Shown here: positions 35,943 through 45,619 of the stretch, piece after piece
Layout of the letters: every line of letters begins with the position of its first letter
Numbering within the stretch: position 1 is the stretch's first letter
NCBI GenBank assembly: GCA_013816585.1
Contig: JACDEE010000003.1
Coordinates: forward strand, 103,824-167,823
Source: Sphingosinicella sp.
GTDB lineage: Bacteria > Pseudomonadota > Alphaproteobacteria > Sphingomonadales > Sphingomonadaceae
Length of the DNA stretch: 64,000 nucleotides
Direction: 5' to 3'
The notes under the pieces: generated by a model
Seen by the model: the letters and a program-made list of their open reading frames with translations, nothing else
Told to the model about the DNA's origin: nothing
Database searches by the model: none
Position numbers and translations under genes: made by a program

Positions 35943-38261
35943 CTATTTCCGTCCCTTGTGCCGAATATTAGAAGGCCGACCTCGCTTTCCGCGAGGGTGA
36001 GCCTGCTTGCCCCCAGGCACCTGCCGGCCGTCGCGGCGAACGATGCGGCGATGGCCGCCGGCACCCGAAGCCGACCCTTCCAGTTCGAAACGTAATCCGC
36101 CGGAGACCGGATTGGCTTCGGCCAGCCTGAGTTTCAGGCGCTGGCCGGAAGTGAAGGTGGTTCCTGTATCATCGCCCACAAGAGCGTGCGTCTTTTCGTC
36201 ATAGCGGAAATATCCTGCGCCCAGCGTGGATACGGGAACGAGCCCATCCCCGCCCAGGCCCTCGACTGTGGCGAAGAAGCCAAAGGGCTGGACCCCTGTT
36301 ATCCGGCAGTCGACCAACTCCCCTACCCGTTCGGACAGATAGGCAGCGACATAGCGGTCGATCGTATCCCGTTCGGCCTCCATCGCGCGCCGTTCAAGCT
36401 GCGAAATCAGTTCGCCCGTAATCTCCATCGCATCCGCTTCGGTGGAGGTCAGCGCGCCGTCGCCCAGGCCGAAGGATCGAACCAGCGATCGGTGGACCAC
36501 AAGGTCGGCATAGCGGCGGATCGGGCTCGTGAAATGCGCGTAGGAACCCAAAGCCAGGCCGAAATGGCCATGATTTTCCGGACTGTAATAAGCCTGGGTC
36601 TGGGTGCGGAGGATCTGCTCCATGATTTGCGGTTTGAAGTCCGCCTCGCCCACCCGCTCGATGATATGGTTGAAGGTCTGCGGCCGCACCACCTGGCCCA
36701 GGGCGAATTCAACCTCGAACGTCTTCAGATAATCCTTGAGAGCGACCAGTTTCTCGCGGCTGGGTGGTTCATGGTCGCGGTACATGACCGGGCCTTTCTT
36801 TGCCTCCAGAGCCTTGGCCGCCGCGACATTGGCGGCGATCATATAATCTTCGATCAATTTGTGCGCGTCGAGGCGCTCTCGGGGGGCAACCGAAAGAATG
36901 CGCCCCTTTTCGTCCAGCACCACGCGCCGTTCGGGCAGATCGAGGTCGAGCGGCGCCCGCTTGGCGCGCGCAGCATAGAGCGCTTTCCAGCACGCCCACA
37001 ATGGCTTCAGCGTCTCTTGGAGAATCTCGGGGGAAACCGCATTTGCCGCCCCTTCGATTTCCGGCATCGCGCAGGGTGAGGAAGCCACGTCGATCCGTTC
37101 GCCCTCGCCCTTCGCAGCGTCGATCGCGGCCTGGGCGTCTTCATAGGCGATGTTGGCGGCGATCCGGACGCGGGCGCGGGTGAAGCGCCAGGATTTGAGA
37201 TTGCCGTCCGGGGCGACAATCAAATGGCATACCAGAGCTGCGCGATCCTCCCCCTCCACCAGCGAGCAGACATGGGCGCTCAAGGTTTCGGGAAGCATCG
37301 GGACGACCCGGTCGGGGAAATAGACACTGTTGCCGCGCTTGCGCGCTTCCTTGTCCAGCGCGGATCCCGGTCGCACGTAAAAGCTCACATCGGCAATGGC
37401 CACGATCGCCTTCCAGCCCCCTTGATTGGCCGGATCATCGTCAGGCGCCGCCCAGACCGCATCGTCATGGTCGCGGGCGTCAGCCGGGTCGATCGCGACG
37501 ATCGGAATGTGGGTCAGATCCTCGCGCGCGCCCAGATCGAGCTTAGCGACCAGCTCCGCCTCCTCGACTATCTGGGGCGGGAATTCGTGCGGGATGCCAT
37601 GTTTGTGAATAGCGATCAGGCTGAAGCTGCGCGGTGCGAACGGATCGCCTAGCACGGTGTCAACGCGCGCCGTCAACCGCGGCGGACGACCGACCTTCTC
37701 CGCCAGCACCAGATCGCCGATCTCGGCCTTTCCGCGATCGGAGATCGGCAATTCGCGCCGTTCCTTCTTTTCGACGGGGCGCAGCCAGAAGGCATCGCCT
37801 TCCTTGTGAACGACGCCAAGGACAAGCTCGCTGCCCTTGAGCAATTTCTTCATCGGGTGGGCAATCAGCCCGTTACCCTGCTCCTCGGTGCGCGCCAGGA
37901 CGCGGTCGCCCACGCCAAGCGCGCCGCGGCCTTTTTCCTGAATGCGGATGCGCGGCTCGGGCGCGTCGCTTTCCCATCTTTCAGGGACGGCCCATGCGGT
38001 GCCGCTATCGTCGACATCGACCACGCGAAGCACGGTGACTTTGGGAACCCCGCCCATTTTATGGAAGGCACGGCCGGGGGCGCTGTCGATCAGCCCCTCA
38101 TCGCCCATGTCGCGAAGCAGGTGCTTCAGCGCGATCTTGTCATTGCCGGAAAGCCCGAACGCTTTGGCAATTTCTCGTTTGCCTGCCGGCTGATCGCTGG
38201 ATTCGATATATTCGAGTATCTGCTCGCGGCTTGGAAGGCCGGTTCTTCGCTGTTTCGCCAT
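35943..38261 (-). CDS. rnr: Ribonuclease R
   Basis: Predicted 772 residues. N-terminal winged helix (PSREQILEYIESSDQPAGKREIAKAFGL), cold-shock-like RNA-binding domains, then the RNB catalytic domain with IDPADARDHDDAVWA (metal-binding Asp cluster) near 270, FYVRPGSALDKEARKRGNSVYFPDRVVPMLP (core RKRGNSVYFPDRV) and YAHFTSPIRRYADLVVHR. It ends with an S1 domain and a basic tail (RGKRGRPSN). It degrades structured RNA 3' to 5'. ATG at 38261 is the first family-like start; a longer frame runs upstream into the M28 gene. Confidence 0.95.
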   Translation of the reverse strand: MAKQRRTGLPSREQILEYIESSDQPAGKREIAKAFGLSGNDKIALKHLLRDMGDEGLIDSAPGRAFHKMGGVPKVTVLRVVDVDDSGTAWAVPERWESDAPEPRIRIQEKGRGALGVGDRVLARTEEQGNGLIAHPMKKLLKGSELVLGVVHKEGDAFWLRPVEKKERRELPISDRGKAEIGDLVLAEKVGRPPRLTARVDTVLGDPFAPRSFSLIAIHKHGIPHEFPPQIVEEAELVAKLDLGAREDLTHIPIVAIDPADARDHDDAVWAAPDDDPANQGGWKAIVAIADVSFYVRPGSALDKEARKRGNSVYFPDRVVPMLPETLSAHVCSLVEGEDRAALVCHLIVAPDGNLKSWRFTRARVRIAANIAYEDAQAAIDAAKGEGERIDVASSPCAMPEIEGAANAVSPEILQETLKPLWACWKALYAARAKRAPLDLDLPERRVVLDEKGRILSVAPRERLDAHKLIEDYMIAANVAAAKALEAKKGPVMYRDHEPPSREKLVALKDYLKTFEVEFALGQVVRPQTFNHIIERVGEADFKPQIMEQILRTQTQAYYSPENHGHFGLALGSYAHFTSPIRRYADLVVHRSLVRSFGLGDGALTSTEADAMEITGELISQLERRAMEAERDTIDRYVAAYLSERVGELVDCRITGVQPFGFFATVEGLGGDGLVPVSTLGAGYFRYDEKTHALVGDDTGTTFTSGQRLKLRLAEANPVSGGLRFELEGSASGAGGHRRIVRRDGRQVPGGKQAHPRGKRGRPSNIRHKGRK

Positions 38262-38298
38262 TCGCTCCCTCTCGACGTTACCGCCGCCGAGAGCAAGA

Positions 38299-39648
38299 TT
38301 ATTGCGCGGGCGCTGGAGGCGGTGTGTAAGGCCGGAACGCACCACCGGGTACCGCGGATGCAACCGGACTTTCGGCTCCATCGGCGGAAACCGCCGAGAC
38401 ACCAAACACCCAGTCGTCCACGCGAACACCCTTCAGCACATGGGCCGTGGTTACTGAAGGCAGCCTGACGCTTTCCTGCCAATTGGCGGCATCGGTAGGC
38501 CGCCAGCGGACGATATAGGCCGCTGCGCCGGTCGAGGCTTCCCATTTCAGACTGGTGTTGGTCGATACCGCCCCTTCCGCCGTAGCGGCGGGCGGCATCG
38601 GCGAACGCGCGAGCGCTGCAAGCGCCGCAACGTTCAGCTGCGTCACCTTGCGCAGATAGGCAAAATCCATCTCATCGACCGTGTCGCCAAATTTGCGGCC
38701 ATTCTCGACACGCAGATCCTGATGCTGATGGTCATAATCCTCCACCGCCACGCTGAATCGGACGGCGGGAAAGCCGGCATTGAGCATTTCAGTGTGGTCG
38801 CCGCCGCGGCCGAACCGGTCGTTGCGCCAGATCTGCCGGACGTCGAGCCCGAGACTAAGGCCTTCGGCCAGCTGATCGAGATAGCGCGAAAGATTACGGG
38901 ACGGGCTGTCATTCTCTCCGCCGAGGCTCCTCACTTGCGGACGAAGAAGGTCTCCGCCCTGCCAGCGAAGTCCCTCTGAAAAGATGCGGACATGGTCCGC
39001 ATCGCAATGGCCGTCAGATCCGCAGCTATTGCCGATAATGTCGTTGTTCAGATTGGCCATCACTTGCCAGCCTTGCGCCTTGGCATAGTCGGCCATGATC
39101 TTGCCGCCGAGCAGCCCCTGCTCTTCGCCTGAAAGCACCGCATAGACGATGGTCGCGGGAAATTTGTGCTTTGAAAGCACCCGCGCGGCCTCGATCACCG
39201 CTGCGGTTCCCGAACCGTCGTCATTCGCGCCGGGCGCATCGGACGTGACGTTCATGACATCGGTGACCCGGCTGTCGATATGTCCGGAAATTATCACGAC
39301 CCGGTTGGGATCGCTCGTTCCGCGTTGAATAGCGAACACGTTCTGGACCCGTGTGGGATTGGGAACGCGCCGGCCGGTGACGACATCCTCCGGCTTGGCG
39401 ATGGTCAGGCATCCCCCGCAGGATCGCGAATAACGTTCGAATTCCTGCTCGGTCCAGCGCAGCGACGCCCCGATCCCACGTTTCTGGTCGGTCTGGGATG
39501 AAAGCGTGTGGCGCGTTCCGAAACTGACCAGTTTCTCCACGACCGACCGGAGATTTTGCTGGCTGACCTTTTCGGCAAGGGCATGCGGCGGGACCGGCGC
39601 GGCCGCGATCAGGAGGGGGGCCAGCAGGAGGAATGCGAATTTGTTCAT
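38299..39648 (-). CDS. Exported M28-family zinc aminopeptidase with fibronectin-III-like end
   Basis: Predicted 449 residues. Signal peptide (NKFAFLLLAPLLIAAAPVPP). Metal ligands visible: SGHIDSR (His), PGANDDGSG (Asp), LSGEEQGLLG (Glu pair, one catalytic), NNDIIGN and a later His in GGDHTEML. This is the M28 di-zinc pattern. The last 100 residues (LKWEASTGAAAYIVRWRPTDAANWQESVRLP, core YIVRWRPTDAANWQ) look like a fibronectin type III domain, with a Pro-rich end. ATG at 39648 is preferred over a GTG two codons upstream. Likely a periplasmic or secreted peptidase. It lies 37 bases before rnr in the same direction. Confidence 0.92.
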   Translation of the reverse strand: MNKFAFLLLAPLLIAAAPVPPHALAEKVSQQNLRSVVEKLVSFGTRHTLSSQTDQKRGIGASLRWTEQEFERYSRSCGGCLTIAKPEDVVTGRRVPNPTRVQNVFAIQRGTSDPNRVVIISGHIDSRVTDVMNVTSDAPGANDDGSGTAAVIEAARVLSKHKFPATIVYAVLSGEEQGLLGGKIMADYAKAQGWQVMANLNNDIIGNSCGSDGHCDADHVRIFSEGLRWQGGDLLRPQVRSLGGENDSPSRNLSRYLDQLAEGLSLGLDVRQIWRNDRFGRGGDHTEMLNAGFPAVRFSVAVEDYDHQHQDLRVENGRKFGDTVDEMDFAYLRKVTQLNVAALAALARSPMPPAATAEGAVSTNTSLKWEASTGAAAYIVRWRPTDAANWQESVRLPSVTTAHVLKGVRVDDWVFGVSAVSADGAESPVASAVPGGAFRPYTPPPAPAQ

Positions 39649-39838
39649 GGGCACGACTTGTGCCGCGTCGGCATCCCCTTGGCAATGATGGGATTCCCGT
39701 CAGGCGAGCGCCAAACTACATTGCACAGCCAATATAGTAGTTCGTTTCGCGAGACGTTGCCGGGGAGCTCGTTTGCACGCTGATCTTCATGAATTTCACC
39801 AAAAGAAAAGCTTAGTCCGCCTCGCAGCGGGCTGGCGC

Positions 39839-40846
39839 CTAAGCGTTCACCACTTCCTGTTCGATCGTGCCGAAGATCGGATGGCCATGTTCATCCTCCA
39901 TCCAGATCCGGACGGTGTCGCCCGCCTTGAGGAAGGGCGTTGCAGCCCTGCCGTCGAGAATGGTTTCGACCGTGCGCACTTCGGCAAGGCACGAATAGCC
40001 GCGTCCGCCGCGCGCGATCGGCTTGCCCGGCCCGCCGTCGGTGTCGCGGTTCGATACCGTGCCCGAACCGACGATCGTCCCCGCACCCAGGTTACGCGTC
40101 TTCGCCAGATGCGCGACCAGCGTCCCGAAATCGAAGGTCATGTCCTCGCCGGCATCGGCGCGGCCGAACGGCTCGCCATTGAGATCGACCTTCAGCGTTC
40201 CGTTGAGCTTGCCGTCTTTCCAGCGTTCCCCCAGTTCATCCGGAGTGACGAAGACCGGGGAAAGCGCCGAGGCGGGCTTGGACTGGAGAAATCCAAATCC
40301 TTTGCCGAGCTCGGCCGGAAGGAGGTTGCGCAGCGAGACATCGTTGACCAGCCCGATCAGGCGGATATGGCCCAGCGCCTCCTTGGCGGAGACACCGCGC
40401 GGAACGTCGCCGGTGACCACCACCACCTCCGCTTCCAGATCGCAGCCCCAGCTTTCATCCGCCAGCGGAATAGGATCGCGGGGGCCCAGCATTTCGTCGG
40501 AGGCGCCCTGATACATTAAAGGGTCGGTCCAGAAGCTTTCGGGCATTTCAGCCCCCCTCGCCTGCCGAACCAGGGCCACATGGTTCACATAAGCCGAACC
40601 ATCGGCCCATTGAAACGCGCGTGGCAACGGAGCCGCAGCGGAACGTTCGTGGAATCGCATCATTGGAATCGCTTCATGCGCCAGGTCGGTAGCCAGCAAT
40701 TCGAGGAGCGGGGCCACATGGTCCCAATCGTCCAGCGCCGCCTGAAGGGTCGGCGCGATATGGGTGGCGTCGGCACACCAGGCGAGATCGTGACTGACGA
40801 CCACAAGGCGGCCGTCACGGCCCGATTTCAGCGATCCAAGCTTCAT
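39839..40846 (-). CDS. Fumarylacetoacetate hydrolase family protein
   Basis: Predicted 335 residues. FAH-fold metal and catalytic region: WGCDLEAEVVVVTGDVPRGV (acidic metal ligands) and LVNDVSLRN, with later TFDFGTLVAHLAKTRNLGAGTIVGSGTVSNRD (core AGTIVGSGTVSN). Members hydrolyse carbon-carbon bonds of diketo acids, including fumarylacetoacetate at the end of tyrosine degradation. The other tyrosine genes are not in the window, so the exact substrate is open. It diverges from mmsA across 105 bases. The 190 bases downstream hold no gene I can support. Confidence 0.9.
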   Translation of the reverse strand: MKLGSLKSGRDGRLVVVSHDLAWCADATHIAPTLQAALDDWDHVAPLLELLATDLAHEAIPMMRFHERSAAAPLPRAFQWADGSAYVNHVALVRQARGAEMPESFWTDPLMYQGASDEMLGPRDPIPLADESWGCDLEAEVVVVTGDVPRGVSAKEALGHIRLIGLVNDVSLRNLLPAELGKGFGFLQSKPASALSPVFVTPDELGERWKDGKLNGTLKVDLNGEPFGRADAGEDMTFDFGTLVAHLAKTRNLGAGTIVGSGTVSNRDTDGGPGKPIARGGRGYSCLAEVRTVETILDGRAATPFLKAGDTVRIWMEDEHGHPIFGTIEQEVVNA

Positions 40847-40951
40847 TACGCACGCTCTCCCGTTTCGGCTTCCCGTTGAACTGGCATTTAGTGCCGGGCT
40901 TGGCTAGGGGCTCTGTCCATCAACTTGCATCTTGATCCCGAGGAATAGGCT

Positions 40952-42448
40952 ATGCGGAACATCGATCATTTCATTGGCGGCAGCGCGGTTTCGGCAGGCG
41001 GGCGGCACGGCGAAGTGTTCGATCCCAGCAAAGGCGAAGTCCAGGCCAGGGTCGGCCTCGGTAGTGCTGCCGATCTGGGGAAGGCGATGGATGCGGCGCG
41101 TGCCGCCCAGCCGGCCTGGGCCGCGACCAACCCGCAGCGCCGCGCCCGGGTGATGTTCAATTTCAAGGCGCTGGTAGAACAGAATATGGAAGAGCTTGCG
41201 CTCATTCTATCGTCCGAACATGGCAAGGTGATTGCCGATGCCAAGGGCGATATCCAGCGCGGCCTGGAGGTGATCGAATTTTCCTGCGGCATCCCGCACG
41301 CGCTGAAGGGCGAATGTACGCAAGGGGCCGGTCCCGGCATCGACGTCTATTCGATGCGCCAGCCGCTCGGTATCGTTGCCGGCATCACGCCGTTCAATTT
41401 TCCGGCGATGATCCCGATGTGGATGTTCGGAGTGGCGATCGCCTGCGGCAACGCCTTCATCCTGAAACCTTCGGAGCGTGATCCTTCGGTGCCGGTGCGG
41501 CTTGCCGAATTGATGAAGGAAGCCGGGCTCCCCGACGGAATCCTGCAGGTCGTCCATGGCGACAAGGAAATGGTCGACGCGATCCTGGACGATGATGACA
41601 TCCGGGCGATCAGCTTCGTCGGCAGCAGCGATATCGCCCAATATATCTACAGCCGCGGCACGGCCAACGGCAAACGAGTCCAGGCCTTCGGCGGCGCCAA
41701 GAATCACGGGATCGTCATGCCGGACGCCGATCTCGACATGGTGGTAAACGACCTGACCGGCGCCGCCTTTGGCTCGGCCGGCGAACGCTGCATGGCCCTT
41801 CCCGTCGTCGTCCCCGTGGGCGAAAAGACCGCGAACGACCTGCGCGAGAAGCTGCTTCCCGCCATCGCGGCACTACGCATCGGCGTTTCGACCGATCCCG
41901 ACGCCCATTACGGTCCGGTGGTCAATGCGGCGCACCGCCAGCGGATCGAAAATTACATCCAGATGGGCGTCGACGAAGGCGCTGAACTGGTGGTCGACGG
42001 ACGCGGATTTTCGCTGCAGGGGCATGAAAAGGGCTTTTTCATCGGCCCGACCCTGTTCGATCACGTGAAGCCTGCCATGCAAACCTACCAGGAAGAGATT
42101 TTCGGCCCTGTGCTGCAGATCGTCCGTGCCGACGGTTTCGAGGAAGCGGTCCGCCTCCCTTCCGAACATCAATATGGCAATGGCGTCGCCATCTTCACTC
42201 GCAACGGCCATGCCGCGCGCGAATTCGCGGCCCGCGTGAATGTCGGAATGGTCGGAATTAACGTGCCGATCCCGGTACCCGTCGCCTACCACACGTTCGG
42301 CGGCTGGAAGCGGAGCGGTTTCGGCGACATCAACCAGCATGGCATGGAAGGAGTCCGCTTTTGGACCAAGACCAAGACGATCACCCAGCGCTGGCCCGAC
42401 GGTTCGGCGACGGGAGAAAATGCCTTTATCATTCCAACGATGGGGTGA
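40952..42448 (+). CDS. mmsA: Methylmalonate-semialdehyde dehydrogenase (CoA-acylating)
   Basis: Predicted 498 residues. MmsA signatures: HFIGGSAV start, CGIPHALKGE near 110-119, GITPFNFPAMIPMWMFG near 144-160, FVGSSDIAQYIYSRG, and the catalytic Cys in GSAGERCMALPV near 287. It ends with GWKRSGFGDINQHGMEGVRFWTKTKTIT (core FGDINQHGMEGV). It converts methylmalonate semialdehyde to propionyl-CoA with CoA and NAD, the last step of valine degradation. It heads the valine operon running to mmsB. Confidence 0.97.
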   Translation: MRNIDHFIGGSAVSAGGRHGEVFDPSKGEVQARVGLGSAADLGKAMDAARAAQPAWAATNPQRRARVMFNFKALVEQNMEELALILSSEHGKVIADAKGDIQRGLEVIEFSCGIPHALKGECTQGAGPGIDVYSMRQPLGIVAGITPFNFPAMIPMWMFGVAIACGNAFILKPSERDPSVPVRLAELMKEAGLPDGILQVVHGDKEMVDAILDDDDIRAISFVGSSDIAQYIYSRGTANGKRVQAFGGAKNHGIVMPDADLDMVVNDLTGAAFGSAGERCMALPVVVPVGEKTANDLREKLLPAIAALRIGVSTDPDAHYGPVVNAAHRQRIENYIQMGVDEGAELVVDGRGFSLQGHEKGFFIGPTLFDHVKPAMQTYQEEIFGPVLQIVRADGFEEAVRLPSEHQYGNGVAIFTRNGHAAREFAARVNVGMVGINVPIPVPVAYHTFGGWKRSGFGDINQHGMEGVRFWTKTKTITQRWPDGSATGENAFIIPTMG

Positions 42449-42458
42449 ACCAGCAAGA

Positions 42459-42845
42459 ATGAAGACCGTTGTTCATAACCCGACCGCGGGGGTTTACCCC
42501 GCAACCGCGGACTATATTCACGCCATCGAAGTGAACAGCGCCGCCCGGCTATTGTTCGTCAGCGGAACCATGGGCCTAGATACGACCGGGAAGCCCGGCA
42601 ACGGATTGGAGGAACAGCTGGATCTTATCTGGAATAATATCCGAACGATTCTGGCCAGCGCTGGCATGACGACGGATAATATCGTCAGGCTCACCAGCTA
42701 TTTGCGCGACGCCGCTTATGCCGACGCAAATGCGCAAGCGCGATTGCGGGCCCTGGGTGATCGCCGGGTGCCCACCACCGCGATTGTCGCCCAGACTCTC
42801 GATAGCGATTGGCTGGTGGAAATCGAAGTGATTGCGGCCGCGTGA
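42459..42845 (+). CDS. RidA/YjgF-family protein
   Basis: Predicted 128 residues. The fold and pattern are those of RidA: LLFVSGTMGLDTTGKPGNGLEEQL (core SGTMGLD), QLDLIWNNIRTILASAGMTTDNIVRLTSYL and a C-terminal VEIEVIA. The Arg normally near residue 105 that binds the carboxylate is present in the GDRRVPTTAIV stretch. RidA-type enzymes hydrolyse reactive enamine or imine intermediates from amino acids. Located 10 bases after mmsA; its presence in a valine operon suggests damage control or an extra deaminase step. Confidence 0.88.
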   Translation: MKTVVHNPTAGVYPATADYIHAIEVNSAARLLFVSGTMGLDTTGKPGNGLEEQLDLIWNNIRTILASAGMTTDNIVRLTSYLRDAAYADANAQARLRALGDRRVPTTAIVAQTLDSDWLVEIEVIAAA

Positions 42846-42876
42846 GCCGATCGGCAGGATTAGGAAGGAATTATCT

Positions 42877-43386
42877 ATGCGAATGATAGCCATTACCGGA
42901 ATCGCCATTGCTCTGGCCTCCTGCAATTCCCAGCCGGCGCCTGAGAACGCCACCGCCCAGAACGAAATGGTTGAAACGCCTGTTGAGAGCGGAGCGGTCG
43001 TGGCAAATGAGCCCGCACCGGCCCCGCAGCCGGACGCCACCAACGTCATCGAGCCCGCTCCCGCCGGCTTCATTCCTGCGGCTTTGCGCGGTCGCTGGGC
43101 CCTGACGCCGAACGATTGCACCTCCACGCGCGGCGACGCGAAAGGCCTGCTGATCATATCCGACAAACAGCTTCGCTTTTACGAATCTCGCGCTACCCTT
43201 GGCCGCGTAGAAGAGAGCGGGCCGAATCGGATCGAGGCCGATTTCTCCTTTACGGGCGAAGGCCAGGAATGGCAGCGCCGGACGACCCTTGAAGGCCAAG
43301 ACGGCGGACGAACGCTCATTCGCCGGGAATCCGGCCAGGATGCGATGCCCGGCCCCCTCCGGTACAGCAGATGCGAGGCTGCATGA
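42877..43386 (+). CDS. Lipoprotein of unknown function in the valine operon
   Basis: Predicted 169 residues. N-terminal signal with lipobox IALASC, then an Ala/Pro/Glu-rich linker (about 25-70) and a compact C-terminal domain (about 75-165: FIPAALRGRWALTPNDC, LLIISDKQLRFYES) with two Cys that could pair. Strong ribosome site AGGAAGGAA before ATG at 42877. Its stop overlaps the next start by 4 bases (ATGA), so it is translationally coupled to the acyl-CoA dehydrogenase. No family identified. Periplasmic location is odd in a cytoplasmic pathway. Confidence 0.82.
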   Translation: MRMIAITGIAIALASCNSQPAPENATAQNEMVETPVESGAVVANEPAPAPQPDATNVIEPAPAGFIPAALRGRWALTPNDCTSTRGDAKGLLIISDKQLRFYESRATLGRVEESGPNRIEADFSFTGEGQEWQRRTTLEGQDGGRTLIRRESGQDAMPGPLRYSRCEAA

Positions 43387-44525
43387 CCCAGTTCGACCTG
43401 ACCGACGACCAGCGCCAGATCCAGGAAATGGCGCAGAAGTTCACCGCCGATGCGATCACCCCCAACGCGGCTTTATGGGACGAAAAGCATATCTTTCCCC
43501 GCGATACGATTCGCGCCGCGGCGGCGCTCGGCTTCGGTTCGATCTATGTTTCGGAGGAAAGCGGCGGCATAGGCCTTGGGCGCCTGGAGGCGGCCTTGAT
43601 CATGGAGGCGATGGCCTATGGCTGCCCCTCCACTTCGGCCTTCATCTCGATCCACAATATGGCGAGCTGGATGATCGACCGGTTCGGCGCAGCAGCGGTG
43701 AAGCAGAAATATCTACCTTCGATGATCACCATGGAGCGGATGGGCAGCTATTGCCTGACCGAGCCCGGATCCGGATCGGACGCCGCCGCGCTAACGACCC
43801 GGGCGGTAAGGGATGGTGACGATTATATCGTTTCCGGGTCCAAGGCCTTCATCTCCGGCGGCGGCGAGAATGAAGTCTATGTCACGATGGTCCGCACCGG
43901 TGAGGATGGGCCGAAGGGCATTTCCTGCCTGGTGATCGAAAAGGACATGAAGGGCGTCAGCTTCGGGGCACAGGAAAAGAAGCTTGGCTGGCATTCGCAG
44001 CCGACCGCCCAGGTCAATTTGGACGAAGTCCGCGTGCCGGCGGAAAATCTGGTCGGCCCCGAGGGCGATGGCTTTCGCATTGCCATGATGGGCCTCGACG
44101 GCGGCCGCCTCAATATCGGCGCCTGTTCGCTGGGCGGTGCGCAGCGTTGCCTCGATGAATCGATCGCCTACACCAAGGAGCGCAAGCAGTTCAGCAACCC
44201 GATCGCGGACTTCCAGGCGACCCAGTTCACCCTGGCCGACATGGAAACCGAACTGCAGGCGGCGCGGATGCTGTTGTATGTTGCGGCTGCCAAGGTCACC
44301 GCAAATGCGCCCGACAAGACGCGCTTCGCCGCGATGGCAAAAAGGCTGGCGACCGACACCGGAAGCCAGGTGGTCGATCGCGCGCTCCAGCTTCATGGCG
44401 GTTATGGTTATTTGCAGGATTATCCGATCGAGCGCTTCTGGCGCGACCTCCGGGTCCATTCAATCCTGGAAGGGACCAATCAGATCATGCGCGTGATCGT
44501 AGCCCGCGACCTGCTCCGCCAATGA
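43383..44525 (+). CDS. Acyl-CoA dehydrogenase, probable isobutyryl-CoA dehydrogenase
   Basis: Predicted 380 residues. Seen: CLTEPGSGSDAAALTT, YIVSGSKAFISGGGENEVYVTMVRT (core SGSKAFISGGGENE), KLGWHSQPTAQV, QLHGGYGYLQDYPIERFWRDLRVHSILEGTNQIMR (core ILEGTNQIM with the C-terminal catalytic Glu). Start fixed by the ATGA overlap with the lipoprotein stop. It oxidises isobutyryl-CoA to methacrylyl-CoA in valine breakdown; this substrate follows from the neighbours rather than from residues. The next gene overlaps by 4 bases. Confidence 0.92.
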   Translation: MTQFDLTDDQRQIQEMAQKFTADAITPNAALWDEKHIFPRDTIRAAAALGFGSIYVSEESGGIGLGRLEAALIMEAMAYGCPSTSAFISIHNMASWMIDRFGAAAVKQKYLPSMITMERMGSYCLTEPGSGSDAAALTTRAVRDGDDYIVSGSKAFISGGGENEVYVTMVRTGEDGPKGISCLVIEKDMKGVSFGAQEKKLGWHSQPTAQVNLDEVRVPAENLVGPEGDGFRIAMMGLDGGRLNIGACSLGGAQRCLDESIAYTKERKQFSNPIADFQATQFTLADMETELQAARMLLYVAAAKVTANAPDKTRFAAMAKRLATDTGSQVVDRALQLHGGYGYLQDYPIERFWRDLRVHSILEGTNQIMRVIVARDLLRQ

Positions 44526-45568
44526 CCGAAATGATCACCACCATCGAGGGCCAGGTCGGCCGCATCCGGCTCAACCGCCCGAAGGCCATCCATGCGCTGA
44601 CCAAGGAAATGTGCAGTGCGATGATCGAGGCGCTGCTGGACTGGCGCAGCAACAATGAAGTTCAGGCTGTCCTGCTCGATCATGCCGAGGGTCGCGGATT
44701 TTGCGCCGGCGGCGACGTCAGGATGCTCGCTGAAAGCGGCGCCACCGACGGCTCCGACGCCCGCGATTTCTTCCACGAGGAATATCGGCTCAACCATTTG
44801 TTGTTCACCTATATGACGCCGACGATCGCTTTCATGGACGGGATCACGATGGGCGGCGGCGTCGGCATTTCCCAGCCTTGCCGCTATCGCGTCGCGACCG
44901 AAAATACCCGCTTCGCGATGCCGGAAACGGCTATCGGCCTTTTCCCCGACGTCGGTGGCGGCTGGTATCTGTCGCGGCTTCCGGGCCGCGTTGGCCAGTT
45001 CCTCGCGCTGACCGGCGCGCGACTGGATGGCGCCGAATGCCATTATCTGGGCCTTGCCACGCATTATCTGCCGCAGGATGCGCTGGAGGAGGTAAAGGCC
45101 CGCATCGCCGCGCATCCGGACCGGATCGAAGGCATATTGGGACAGGCCAGCGTCACGCCGCCCGAACCGAAGATTGCCGGCAATCTCGTGCACATCAACC
45201 GGGCGTTCGCGTCCGACCGGCTCGAGGAGATATTGGAGACGCTGGAGGGCGACCCATCCGATTGGCCCCAGACCGAACTTTCGACCTTGCGCACCAAGAG
45301 CCCGCAAGCCTGCAAGGTGTCGCTCCGGCTGCTGTCCGATGGCGCGAACATGAACGATTTCGCCGACGAGATGCGCCAGGAATATTCCGTGGCAGCCAAG
45401 GTGGTGCAGCGGCCCGATTTCACCGAAGGCGTGCGCGCTGTGCTGATCGACAAGGACAACGACCCCCGCTGGGACCCGGCCGATCCGCAAGGCGTGACCG
45501 ACCATATGATCGACACCATCTTCGCGCCGATGCCGCCGGGCGAGGAATGGTCGCCGCTGGGCGTCTAG
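44522..45568 (+). CDS. 3-hydroxyisobutyryl-CoA hydrolase
   Basis: Predicted 348 residues, longer than simple enoyl-CoA hydratases and typical for the hydrolase branch of the crotonase family. Seen: GRGFCAGGDVRML near 58-70, FMDGITMGGGVGIS, and MPETAIGLFPDVGGGWYLSRLPG near 136-158, the signature of HIBYL-CoA hydrolase. It removes CoA from 3-hydroxyisobutyryl-CoA, giving free 3-hydroxyisobutyrate for MmsB. Start fixed by the ATGA overlap. Confidence 0.95.
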   Translation: MTEMITTIEGQVGRIRLNRPKAIHALTKEMCSAMIEALLDWRSNNEVQAVLLDHAEGRGFCAGGDVRMLAESGATDGSDARDFFHEEYRLNHLLFTYMTPTIAFMDGITMGGGVGISQPCRYRVATENTRFAMPETAIGLFPDVGGGWYLSRLPGRVGQFLALTGARLDGAECHYLGLATHYLPQDALEEVKARIAAHPDRIEGILGQASVTPPEPKIAGNLVHINRAFASDRLEEILETLEGDPSDWPQTELSTLRTKSPQACKVSLRLLSDGANMNDFADEMRQEYSVAAKVVQRPDFTEGVRAVLIDKDNDPRWDPADPQGVTDHMIDTIFAPMPPGEEWSPLGV

Positions 45569-45619
45569 CGATTGGTCAGATCCCCTTTTCCAAGGGGCGT
45601 GAATATAGATGAGGTGGAA

